Source: Solicoccozyma terricola (taxonomy: Eukaryota > Basidiomycota > Tremellomycetes > Filobasidiales > Piskurozymaceae). Taken from it: 64,000 bases of DNA. This document shows, piece after piece, positions 49,800 to 59,711 of the stretch. The notes beneath the pieces were generated by a model that saw nothing but the letters and a program-made list of their open reading frames with translations, searched no databases and had not been told where the DNA came from. The position numbers and the translations under genes were made by a program. Each line of letters starts with the position of its first letter. The stretch's first letter is position 1. The stretch covers positions 789,741-853,740 of the forward strand of contig BCLD01000013.1 of NCBI GenBank assembly GCA_001600875.1. The letters run 5' to 3'.

Positions 49800-51004
49800 T
49801 CATAGTATCACGCACCTCTTCCCACTCCGTTTCGTCCGCTTGGCGCCACCCTCTATCCCTCCAGTGCTGCCTCCCTCCACCGGCGCACCTCCACCACCTT
49901 TACTCCCCTTGATACCCCGTACGATACTCCGGAAAGCGTTCTCCACGTTGTATCCCGTCTTGGCAGACGTCTCAAAGAATTCACAGCCTAGTCTCTGGGC
50001 CAGTCGAGCGCCATCTTCCGGAGATACCTCTCGACCTCGAGGCAGATCCCGCTTGTTGCCCACTATCACGATAGGGATCTGGGGAGTCCGAGAGGTCGGG
50101 GATGTAGGTGTTGCGTATGGAGACCGTGGAGGGGGTGAAGCGTATGGTGCGCCATACATTGTGGTTGAATCCTCTTTTACACGAGTGATTCGCCGGTAAA
50201 TGGATTCAACATGGCTGAATGTGTCGAACGATGCGACCGAGTAGACAATGAGAAAGCCTTCTCCATCTCTGCGGCAGCGGGGTGAAGTGAAAATTAGAAA
50301 GGGTACGAGGAAAGGCAATAGTTCTCAACGTTCTCACCTTATCCATTGATCTCTCAATGCAGTGTATTCCTCTGGCGACCCAGGCTCTCATCATCAGCCG
50401 AGGATAATAAACGGCAATCGCCAAACAAATGCAACTCTCACCTTGTCCTGCTGTGTCCAGTACTTCCAACATGCAAGGTTGTCCATCTACGCTCCATTGT
50501 TTACTGGCAACGGGGTGCAGGATCTGATTAGATTACGCGAGGTGATGTGCTGTTTGGTTCACTGCTTACCGATAACAATCCTCGATCGTTGGGTCGTACG
50601 TTTCCACAAACGATGACATGGTGAACTAATGAAGCGATGGGTTAGCTGAGATTTTGTCTGAGATCCTAGCTCTTGATTCTCATTCAGGATCTAGAGCACT
50701 TCTTAAGCAATGTAATACTCCGACAAACGTTGGGAGAAAGTCATCGTTCTCTGTCATAGCCTCAAAAGCGCAAACCCATTGTAACAGAGTCCATGTATCG
50801 CAGCCACTCGCACGACCACCTTGGTTCCTCTCACAAGGGCACCAATCCCATTCTCGTCTCATCTCAGCGGGACCTGTCCAGCCGCATACTATCGCCAACC
50901 GTCTTCACCACCTCCCAAATGCAACACCCACCTGTACCGTCAAAGCAGTCTTCCCCACTCCCCCATCCCCCAATACCGTGATTTTATGGTGCATCCGAGG
51001 ACGA
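49800..51004 (-). CDS. RAS2: Ras-family GTPase, RasB/Ras2 type
   Basis: Membrane-anchored signalling GTPase; in fungi this type controls polarity, hyphal growth and stress signalling. The first visible exon (51004 to about 50942) encodes MHHKITVLGDGGVGKTALTV with the P-loop GDGGVGKT. After an intron of about 300 nt come FTMSSFVETYDPTIEDCYR (effector region) and QWSVDGQPCMLEVLDTAGQ. A short exon EEYTALRDQWIR follows, then DGEGFLIVYSVASFDTFSHV. The last exon has a Pro/Ser-rich insert (MYGAPYASPPPRSPYATPTS) before IVIVGNKRDL, then EFFETSAKTGYN and a basic tail ending CVIL. QPCMLEVLDTAGQEEYTALR and the insert match RasB rather than Ras1 or Rsr1. A CAAX box ending in Leu predicts geranylgeranylation. 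An additional 5' exon cannot be excluded. Confidence 0.85.
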
Positions 51005-51830
51005 GCAGAGGGTGGAGCGGCGTTGTTGTATGATGCCTGGTTGTCAGAGTGGCCAGAGATGGAGAGGAGGGTATTTGATCGGTTTGTACAGAGGGACGAT
51101 AGGGCGGTGGGGAGCCGTGTTAAGGAGGTCGAAGCGGGTTGGTGGCATCGTGTTGAAGTAGGTACCCGGCAGAGTTAGCAGCAGAGCGAGCGGGATTGAA
51201 TTCCGGGGTGTTCATGGATTGATGTGATGTCGGTTCCCGAGAAAGGCGAAACACATGGCAATCCACGTAGTGTGCGAAAGGGGAGAATGATCGGCGAGAT
51301 AACGGACGGATAGAACAGATGCAAGGTCGAGAGTAGATAGGTACGGGTAGTCAGCGATATTGAATGAAGGTGCTTTACTGCCTAGAAGCCATGCTAGGGT
51401 CGGTGTCCGAATGAAAGTGGAGAACGGACACTCACCATGTTGAAGCAGCGGGATGCGGGATGGCCTGCAAGGATGAGACGGCGGACTTGCGACTGCCACT
51501 AGCACTACGGACTGGCTGCTGCTGCTGCTGTTTGGGCCGAGACTGGAGGGATGCCGCTACAGTTTGATGCTGCGGGGATATGTGGTTCGTTGTTGGTCCA
51601 CTTCGGATGAATCATCTCGGTCCCCTCACTGCCACGTCACACAAAGTTCAGTGGCAAATCGCTGCGACGGACTGTACCGCACCTCAGTTCGTCTACGGCA
51701 TGCAAAAGATCGTCTTCACTGCACTTTAGACTCCGATTTCGTAAAGAAAGACGGCACAAAGCTTTTCATAGGGACATGAAGTCTGACTCTCAAGCTGTTT
51801 TTTTCCGCCAGCTGAGGGGATCTCGATTCG
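51005..51830. other. Upstream region of the Ras gene
   Basis: About 825 bp without a gene I can support. A (CTG)n-like run lies near 51513-51531. Any 5' UTR intron of the Ras gene would be here. Confidence 0.5.
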
Positions 51831-52049
51831 ATCAGACCCGAGGGGTAGATGAAGGTTTCGTTTCTGATTACTCATTCAGCAGTCTGCCAACTTGGAATAT
51901 GACTCTCGAGCTCGAGACAGACTTGGCAGGGTGATCTAGGAAACTTCGGGCACTCAGCCCAAGTTGCGAATCATGGGAACGTAAACAACTCATGGACTTC
52001 TACATTGATCCATATGGTGTTGCGCTGATGCTCTTGATCTGTTACTCTT

Positions 52050-52488
52050 TCACCTTGCTGCCTTCTTTGCTGCCTTCTTTGCTGCCTTTGCTGCCTCCTT
52101 TTCTGCCTCCTTTTCTGCCTTTGCTGCCTTCTCTTTTGCCTTCTCTTTTGCCTTCTTTTCTTTTCTTGCTGCATCCAATGTGCGGTTCTTCTTTTGCCTA
52201 TCCTCAGTTAGCAGATAAAAGTTATCCAAAGCTCCGTCCCCCCCTGAGGAAACCTCCGAATAAGGCTGGTTCTTTTAGGCACAACAGAAACAAAGCAAAG
52301 AAAAAAAGGCAACAGTTTGACGAACACCTGCATTCCGGCTTTCATACAGTACTTACGAATGATTGTGTGAAACTTTTAATACGTCCCAAAGTTCCCGTTC
52401 CCGTTCCCGTCCCCATCCCCGACCCCGTCCCCGACCCCGACCCCGACCCCACCGTTCCCGTTCCATAAGTACTGTCATCGCCTGCCAT
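52050..52488 (-). CDS. Small two-exon gene, Gly-rich plus Lys/Ala-rich helix (copy A)
   Basis: Not recognised. Exon 1 is 52488-52357, intron 52356-52266 (GTAAGT...ACCAG, 91 nt), exon 2 52265-52050; 115 residues. Exon 1 encodes MAGDDSTYGTGTVGSGSGSG, a Gly-Ser/Thr dipeptide repeat made by a ggaacg/gggtcg repeat, then LGRIKSFTQSF. Exon 2 encodes PYSEVSSGGDGALDNFYLLT, then DRQKKNRTLDAARKEKKAKE and an almost pure Lys/Ala/Glu helix (EKAAKAEKEAEKEAAKAAKK) ending KAAR. The helix would be long, soluble and strongly basic. The model is supported by a correct intron, an in-frame stop, a TATA box 204 bp upstream and the paralogous copy B. The Leu/Pro-rich frame on the plus strand is its shadow. The helix could bind nucleic acid or coat a surface; no function is claimed. 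Confidence 0.55.
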
Positions 52489-52691
52489 GATCGATGATCA
52501 GACAAGGTAAGAGGGCTTTGAGAAGATTGAGGTGTGGTTGAGATGAAGTCTGCAAAGATGCTTTGATGAGTTGCGGCAACAAGGTTGTGTGCTTGTCGAA
52601 CTGAGAGATGTGAAGTGTGGGCTGATTGAATCTGCAGGGGTATAGAGATGGGAAGTGATTCTTGGGGTCTATGTCTGCCGGATGGTATGCT

Positions 52692-52698
52692 TATATAG
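52692..52698 (-). promoter_or_regulatory. TATA box, copy A
   Basis: CCTATATAAGC on the minus strand, about 204 bp upstream of the copy A start codon, at the same relative place as in copy B. Confidence 0.6.
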
Positions 52699-53453
52699 GT
52701 ATCCCTTATCTTGTCAGTAGCGGGCTTTGGTTTCATTTTCGTGTCCTTTGTGCATATGCAAAGAAAGGAGGCCATCACGCCTTTAGGGTGCCCACCTTCT
52801 TGGATTAGAACCTTACCACCATCCCGGCTGGTAAATGTGCAATGATTGAAGCGGACTGTAGATATACAAGAATCAACAGTCATTTCTCCTTTGATATGTA
52901 GGGTATGGTATGATAAGATGATAACGAGATGCATCATGCAGGGGTGCTTCTCGCTTCTCGTCAACTGAGTAAGGCTACTGCAGGAGAAAGGAGGAGCATC
53001 ACAAGGCGTGTGCGTGTACGAGGGTGAGCAGTTGATAAGACTGTCGGTAATGAGTCGCTTCTCAATTTCACCAGATGGAGAAGCATAGCGACCACAAAGG
53101 AGTGAAACCACCCGTCCGGTCCACAGTGTAGTGCACCGAGTTTTAGGAAGCAGAGGGTCCTTTCGGTGAACGTTCCCCATCATCGTGCGACCCTCAATGT
53201 CTGAATTCAGACCCGAAGGGTAGATGAAAGAGTTTCGTCTCTGAATACTCAGTCAGCAGTCTGCCAACTTGGAATATAACTTAAGGGCTCGATACGGACT
53301 TGGCAGGGTGATCTAGGAAACTTCGGGCACTCGGCCAAAGTGGCGAATCATGGGAACTTCAATTCATGGATGGACCTTTTAAATTGGTCCCTACAGCGTG
53401 GCGCTGATGCTCTCTGCCGCTTACTAAGATGGGTTCACTGGAGCTCATTTCTC

Positions 53454-53708
53454 TCATCTTTTTACTCGGCTTCTCCCTCGGCTTACACTTCTCTCTCGCA
53501 CTGTTTCCTCCGGGTCAATGGTGGTTACTTCCTCGGTGGAAACACCGCCCTTTTTCACAGAAACGAGACATCATTTAGACAAACATTTGCATTCCGGATT
53601 TCTTTCAGTGCCAAGCCTGCTTACCATCTCCGTATCCTCCTCCGAGTGGCCCGACACCGTTCCCGTTTCGCCAGTACTGTCACTGTCTGTCATGACCGTG
53701 TCCTCCAT
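53454..53708 (-). CDS. Small two-exon gene, diverged paralog (copy B)
   Basis: Counterpart of the copy A gene. Proposed exon 1 is 53708-53635, encoding MEDTVMTDSDSTGETGTVSG then HSEEDTEM; it aligns with copy A at DSTxxTGTV. A donor GTAAGC lies at the end, like GTAAGT in copy A. Proposed exon 2 from 53549 encodes GGVSTEEVTTIDPEETVRER then SVSRGRSRVKR and stops at 53454. The acceptor used would be an unusual AAG. The product is only about 55 residues, acidic then basic, with no Gly repeat and no Lys/Ala helix. It may be a decayed copy or a shorter, functionally different protein; without splicing, a 46-residue frame would end within the intron. Confidence 0.35.
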
Positions 53709-53916
53709 GATCGATTAAACCAGCCAAGGTAAGAAGGCGTTGGTAATATTGAGGTGTGGTTGAGATGACGTTTGCGATGATGCTTTGATACGATGTGGTA
53801 ACAAGGGTGTGTGCTTGTTGAACTGAGGGATGTGAAGTGTGGGCTGATTGAAATTGCAGGGTTAAAGAAGATGGGAAGTGTTTACCTCGTGATCTGTGTC
53901 TGTGGAAGGGTATGCT

Positions 53917-53923
53917 TATATAG
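53917..53923 (-). promoter_or_regulatory. TATA box, copy B
   Basis: CCTATATAAGC on the minus strand, about 209 bp upstream of the copy B start codon. Confidence 0.6.
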
Positions 53924-54302
53924 GTATTCCTTATCTTTGTTTTGGTGTCATTTCCTTGCAAATACACAAAGAAAGGTTGCCATCACACCGTTAGGGTTCC
54001 CACCTTCTTGGATTAGAATAGTACCACCATCCCGGCTGGTAAATGTGCAGTGTTTGGACTGTAGAAATACAAGAATCAACAGACCAAGAATCAGCAGTCC
54101 AAGAATCAGCGGGAATTTCTCCTTTAATACGGCTACTATGGCTTGATAAGATGCTAACAAGATTCATCATGCATCGGATCTTCTCGTCAACTGAGTAGGC
54201 TCACGCAGGGGAAAGGATGAACATCACAAGGCGTGTGCGTGTACCAGGGTGAGCAGCTGATAAGACTGTCGGTGATAACTCGCCTCTCAACTTCGCAGAT
54301 GG

Positions 54303-54664
54303 TCGCCAAGATAACAGAATGGGAAGGCAGCCGGCTACGGATCGCAAACTCTTCCTGCTCGGACTTCTGAACACAGTAAGCAGCACACAGAACTGATTCA
54401 CGAGGCAATAATAAGGATAGAGGTCGTATCGTTACAATGCCACAAGGGGTAGGTAGGGTGGGAAGAGGTAGCGGAGTGCACGAGCGAGGCTAGTAAATAA
54501 AGGGTAGCTACGTTGTGGTCTCCATTCCCAGATCGTAGATGAGAGAGGCGGGGGTAGGAAGATATCGGACAAGAGTAATTTACTCCTTGACCCTGTTGGC
54601 AGACAATCGAGGAAGATGTCAGCCAGCTGATACGAGCACACAACTACGCCTGCCCCCCCCCCAC
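54303..54664. other. Intergenic, 3' of RPL19
   Basis: 362 bp with no gene seen. It ends in a 10-C tract (54653-54662) directly at the RPL19 stop codon. Confidence 0.6.
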
Positions 54665-55790
54665 TCACTCCTCAACCTCCACAGCGTGGATACCCGCCCT
54701 CTTCTCGGCCAACCTTGCGGTCTTCCTCTCACGCATAGCCTTGTTCTTGATACGCCTGGCCTCCATCTGCTCAGCGAGGTTCTTGGTTCGGGTCTTCTCG
54801 GCCTTGGCCTTGTGGATGTGCTCCATGAGAACTCGCTTGTTCTTGAAGGTGTTACCCTTGGCCTTGAGGTAGAGGGAGTGGTAGCTGTAGTCGGGAAGTG
54901 TGAGCGTCAGCGAACACGCCGCCGTCAAACTTCGACCTTAAGAGTTTTAGACACCCACAGATGCTTGTCAATCTTTCCAGCCTCACGGTACTTCCTCAAC
55001 AACCTCCTCAACACACGCATCCTCCTCAACCACTGAACCTTGGTTGGCATACGTGCCTCTGCGGTACCCTTTCTCTTACCGGTACCGGTGTGACGACCCT
55101 TTCGCTTGGCGGCGAGGAGATCACGAGTACGGGCACGGGAGTGGATGACGGTTGGCTTGACGATGATGTGGCCGTCTTTGAGGAGCTTTCGGACACCAGC
55201 TCGGGAGTTGGCGTTGGAGATCTCAGTAGCCTCTTGGGGGTCGAGCCAGACTGTACGAGGGGGTAACAGAGGGTAGTTCAAGTCAGTACGATGTGAAGAC
55301 GTTTTCGCATTCTGATATCTTCGCGCATCTTATTGATCTCGGTCAACGGGTGGTGCACAATCTGAGATTCCGTCCTCTCTACGATTGTACTCGGGCTAGT
55401 TGACGGACGTTCCATACAACGTCCGTTGCGACACGTCTGTAACACCCCTAGGGATACTGGTGCGCTGCTCGTTGAAAGCGACTGATATCCCTTTTATCTT
55501 CGAAACATCGGTTTGAAGTGATGGTTCGGATTGGTTTGTTATCGGTTTGCGGTTTCAAAGTGTCCCATTCGTGATACCGAAGGCAGTCTCTGACGACAAC
55601 GCATACTAGCTTGCAGTCACCAAGCAGCACTGCCGTCTTCCATCACCCTTTTCACATCACATCCCTCCCCGATGTCATCCTCCCATCTCGTTGTCAATCG
55701 ATTCCTTCACCCGATCGGATGCTCACTCTTCCTCTGTCCGACACCAGCGACGGACGCTGCGAGCCTCTTTTGCTGCCTGAGGTTGACCAT
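54665..55790 (-). CDS. RPL19: 60S ribosomal protein eL19
   Basis: Structural protein of the large ribosomal subunit. Exon 1 is 55790-55727 ([21 protein letters not shown]), intron 55726-55251 (476 nt), exon 2 55250-54959 ([20 protein letters not shown] to KIDKHL), intron 54958-54895 (GTGGGT...CTACAG), exon 3 54894-54665 ([20 protein letters not shown] to AVEVEE). The start was placed at 55790 because only this exon supplies the invariant LRxQKRLAAS N-terminus. A start at the nearer MNYPLL frame would be intron sequence. The joins restore KHLYHSLYLK across intron 2. Intron 1 is unusually long for this window. Confidence 0.95.
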
Positions 55791-56478
55791 TTTAGTTGAT
55801 GATAAGCGAGAAGGGAAAGTCTTGATGGGTGATGGAAGTGACGAGGAGACGACGTCCGGTGGTGGCGATGGGAGTAAGGGGGGAGGGAAGCTGGGAGACT
55901 GTCGGCGTTAAGAAAACCAGAAGTGGCAAGTATTTCCCCGTCGGAGTTAAGAATCAGGATTACATAATCGACGGTGGCGAGGGGATTATTGGTGGCGACG
56001 GTGGCGATAGTGACTAACCTCAGGGGGTGGAGAATACTGTCATGGATGTCAATCGTCTGTCAACGTGCACACCGCAGTCATGGCATATCCTCTCACTTCC
56101 CCATGCTCGTGGTGGTCACAGCCACTAGCAGTGTCCCTGATCCCCAAGCTCCTGTCGCGATCTCTATGTCCCACACCAGCCAACATCGTGAGAGCTGGTC
56201 ATTGCTGCCAGCCGATGCACTTCCATGTCATGTTCTGTGTGTCGACACTCGACTACCTGTTATTCATAGAGACGAGGGGGGGGGGGGGGGAGGAGGGGTT
56301 GCCTTTGTCCAGTATAATCCAAATAGAATCGCCTTGGATGGGGGACGCCCACTTTCCATCGTTCCGCGGTTACGTCATACCTCCACCGGCTCTTCATAGT
56401 GGAGGCTACGATCTCCCGAGCCGACTTCGCCTGCATCCCATCAACAAGAACTTCAACCAGTTCCAACACAAACCCACC
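55791..56478. other. Divergent intergenic RPL19 / hydrolase
   Basis: About 690 bp; 15 G at 56276-56290. No gene seen. Confidence 0.6.
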
Positions 56479-57769
56479 ATGTCCAAGGTTCACAACGATA
56501 ATGCAGGTGTGTATATTTTGACCCGCGATCCACCACATTCGGACGCTGTAACACCTAATACCCGGGAACAGCTTGCTGTTCCATCCCACCGGTCCAGTCA
56601 GATTACAAGCCCAAGGGCTCGTATGAAAAAGCCGGTGACTTTGAAAAGGCATACGTGGTGCGTATGCGGAAAATATCCTTTTACCCCTCATATTTTGACC
56701 CTTCTTGCTCCCAGATTGGTACCTCCAAGACTCACGCCTTGATGTGAGATGGACCATGCCTGGGTCCTGTTGTTAAAAGCTCGGGGTGCCGATGCTGAGA
56801 CGTTGTTCCCCTTTATCCCAGCTGCGTCTATGATATCTTCGGCTTCTGGCCACAGACGGAGCAGGTATGTCCTAGCCGCCAGTGGATAAATACAGAGTCA
56901 CCTTCCTCATACTGCGCACGCCAATGTTGTCAGGGCGCTGACATCCTCGCCTCATCCATCGGTGATGGCGTCAAGGTGATCATGCCAGATTTTCTCAAAG
57001 GTCATCCATGGGACCTCAAGAACTTCCCTCCAAAGTCATCCGAGGAAAAAAAGAAGCTGCAAGAGTTCTTTGGCGGGATGTGAGTGTGGGGAATGATGGA
57101 AGGGGACGGTTGAAGGTGCGGCTGCTGAATGGGTAGTTGCACGTCGTAGCGCCAGCCCGCCTGAGAATCTGCGTCATCTCGTGGCATTGGGCAAGTCGCT
57201 CAGGGCCGACGGATACCAACATGTCAGCGTGTACGGTTTCTGCTGGGGTGAGTGATCGTACCTCTCCGGTGCTCTTCGCCGCAAACTGATTGCCGAACGG
57301 AATTGGGGGTTTCAGGCGGCAAGGTTGCTATGTTGTCCGGTAGCAAGGGTGTGTTCGACGCTGTAGCCCTCGTCCACCCTGCTATGCTGTCCGTAGACGA
57401 TGTAAAGGAGCTCTCCGTTCCTCTCGCGATTTTCCCTAGCAAGGTAGGAGATCCCTGGTGGAAGGGGATTATTGGCGCTGATCACGTCTCGGGGGTTGAC
57501 AGGACGAGCCGGTCGAAGAGGTCAAGAAGATCCTAGCAGCTATCAAAGAGAAACCGTTTGCTGACAAATGCGTCAGTAAGACTTACTCGAACATGTGAGT
57601 TGCGGGTATGTCGACATCGTCACTACAACCTCTGATTGATTTCGCGGCCAAAACTTATAGGCACCACGGATGGGCTGCTGCTCGTGGCGATCTCAAGGAC
57701 GCAGATAACAAGGCGGCTTACGAGGATGTTTACAAGCGACTGGCCGCTTTCTTTCATTCCAACTTTTGA
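56479..57769 (+). CDS. Dienelactone hydrolase family protein (AIM2-like)
   Basis: Alpha/beta-hydrolase with a Cys nucleophile; the family hydrolyses dienelactones and related esters, and fungal AIM2-like members are cytosolic with unknown substrates. The start at 56479 gives MSKVHNDNA; after an intron, CCSIPPVQSDYKPKGSYEKA, then ICVYDIFGFWPQTEQ, GADILASSIGDGVKVIMPDF, SVYGFCWGGKVAMLSGSKGV (nucleophile Cys), DAVALVHPAMLSVDDVKELS and MHHGWAAARGDLKDADNK (catalytic His). It ends at NSF/NF, 57767-57769. Six or seven short introns. The catalytic Asp is expected near the IFPSK-DEP junction. Convergent with the aldo/keto reductase. Confidence 0.85.
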
Positions 57770-58118
57770 GATGGAAGGAGGATCGGACGACATTGTCAGA
57801 AGAAAAGGATGCCTGAGTGGACGGCGAGATTGTAATGAACGTTATGTCGACTCTGAGATATGAAGAAGGAAGGAAGTCTGCAGCACTGAGATACTTACTC
57901 CTTGAACCCCCCTCCCCCCTTCTTCTTGTCATTGGTACACTGGTCAATAGGAGCCAACAATAATGAACATCACACATGTTTTTCGCATGCTGTCTCGTCT
58001 CCGGACTATAGACTGCGAGTGGCCTGATAGACTGCGGAAATACAAACATCCGACTCTTTACAACTGGTCGCTTTGGCTGTCGTATTATTCTTACCAGACC
58101 GCCGGCCCTCCTCTGACT
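57770..58118. other. Convergent intergenic region
   Basis: 349 bp between two convergent stops. No repeat or gene seen. Confidence 0.6.
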
Positions 58119-59546
58119 TCACAACGCTCCCTTTCCGTACAGCGCCTGGATGGTATCATAACCATACTGCTGCGTCCCGTGGCCGTCATAATACGACGGA
58201 GCCGACCCCGAAATCACCTTCCAACCTTGCTCGAACGCCTCCGCTACATCTTGTGGCAAAGGCCCCTTCTCGCAGTCTTTGATGTTTTGTTCCAATTGCG
58301 CTTGGCTTGATACACCCATTATGATGCCTGTGGAAGAGGGATGCCGACTGGTCAGGGTTATATGTAGTGCGTTAGGGACTGGCCAAATTCCCACCATCGT
58401 TACCGCCTTCGGTCCTCATCTTCAACGCGGAATGGTGAACCAGCCACCTGAACGCGCACTCGATCGTAGTCAAGTGGTGTTTCTGAGCCGCAGTCTCGAC
58501 GATCCTCAAGGCTTCGAAGATGTCATCCTTGAAGTATCTTACGGAGGTGAAAAGAAAACCCCAATCAGTAGTCGCCATGTGACCCCACCCAACCTGCTCA
58601 CCGATTGCGAGACCTCTGACCACCGGCGGAATTCTTGGCGAATCTCCCTTCCTCGTCCGCCTCGGCGTCATGGCTCTTGTACCTTCCAGCCAAAAACCCA
58701 GCTGCAACAGGGTTGTAGCACACGTAGTCGAGGCCGAATCGACGGAGGGTAGGGAGGAGGTCGGTCTCTGCAGCTCGATTGAATGCGTTGTAGGCTCCTT
58801 GGTAGAGTGTCGGTCGGACCCAACCGTTGTATTTGCATGTCAAACAAACCTCTGCGACCTGGATGAGGATTGCGAAGATGAGTCGGTCTCGTTCAGATGA
58901 CATTGCAATTCACCCACCTCCGACGCTGCAAAATTGGAGATGGCGAACACCTTGAATTTCCCTTGCTTGTATGCTTCGTTGATAGCTTGGAGAGTTTCTT
59001 GGAATGGGATTCGCCTATCGGCTATAGGTTCACCGGTAAGAGTCAGCCTACAACTAGATATGGTTAAAGACACAAACTTGCCTGCGTGGAGGTAGTAGAT
59101 GTCGACGCTGTTGGTGTTCAATTCCTTCAGGCTCAGGTCGATCTTCGCTCTCAACACCTCGGGCGAATGTCCCTCCTCATCGTTGGGGTACCACTTGGTC
59201 GCAATTGATAGGCCTCTTTCCTTCCAACCAGCTTCGGTAGTCCATGCCTCTTGTTTCCCAGCGGTGTACACTCGAGCGGTATCGACCTCGTCATATCCTG
59301 CAGCTTGAAACACGTCGAGACATGATTTTAGCTCGTCCAAGGTCTCCACACGGGCTCCCTGAGGGCAAGGCAGAGACGACAGTGAGCAAAGGGGACTCGC
59401 TCTATTCGGGAACGACTCGCTTACCGTTCCTTTAGGACCAAAGCCCATCACTGAGGTAACGATGATCAAGATGAGCAAGGCACATTATGAGATTGTGCCA
59501 GAGACTCACAACCCAAGATGATACGATTCTTTTGTCCGGCGGTCAT
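58119..59546 (-). CDS. Aldo/keto reductase, AKR7 (aflatoxin aldehyde reductase)-like
   Basis: NADPH-dependent reductase of aldehydes and ketones, cytosolic. The start at 59546 gives MTAGQKNRIILG. The exons contain the catalytic tetrad: Asp and Tyr in YDEVDTARVYTAGKQEAW, Lys in SIATKWYPNDEE and His in NSVDIYYLHA. Then follow QAINEAYKQGKFKVFAISNF, AEVCLTCKYNGWVRPTLYQG, GLDYVCYNPVAAGFLAGRYK, AFRWLVHHSALKMRTEGGND and GVSSQAQLEQNIKDCEKGPL (NADPH phosphate end). TLYQGAYNAFNRAAETDLLP is typical of AKR7. Six or so short introns. Confidence 0.85.
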
Positions 59547-59593
59547 TGCTGTTGTCAGATTGTAGTTGGTAGTCAAGGGGCTTCGAGGTGGGA

Positions 59594-59711
59594 ATTGGAG
59601 ACGAAAGACCCCTCCACCTCCACATTATCATTTCATCTTATATATATACGAGATTGGAGACCAAAGACCCCTCCACCTCCACATTATCATTTCATCTTAC
59701 ATATACACGGG
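59594..59711. repeat. 59-bp tandem repeat, two copies
   Basis: Units 59594-59652 and 59653-59711 share tggagac.aaagacccctccacctcc and cattatcatttcatctta with few differences. They sit between the GNAT stop and the reductase start, in a region of only 145 bp; the second copy reaches the GNAT stop. Confidence 0.9.

Larger units (their letters stand above)
51831..53079. repeat. Tandem duplication, unit A
   Basis: First copy of a diverged direct duplication. Shared blocks include gtctgccaacttggaatat, gcagggtgatctaggaaact and ttgaggtgtggttgagatga. Also shared are gtgaagtgtgggctgattga, atgcttatataggtat, ccaccatcccggctggtaaa and cacaaggcgtgtgcgtgta. Unit B lies about 1.3 kb downstream in the same order. 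Confidence 0.9.
53207..54302. repeat. Tandem duplication, unit B
   Basis: Second copy, about 150 bp shorter than unit A. Blocks upstream of the small gene (promoter, 5' leader) are well conserved; the coding exons are not. Confidence 0.9.

Noticed and set aside
51992..52468. Leu/Pro-rich open frame on the plus strand
   Set aside because: Antisense shadow of the Lys/Ala-rich helix and Gly repeat; simple-sequence composition only.
52353..53183. 276-residue open frame on the minus strand
   Set aside because: It runs through the duplicated promoter and TATA box, and its Gly/Arg repeat end is a frame-shifted reading of the exon 1 repeat. Copy B does not keep the frame.
54925..55281. RPL19 starting at MNYPLL
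   Set aside because: This is intron 1 sequence; the conserved N-terminus is in exon 1 at 55790-55727.
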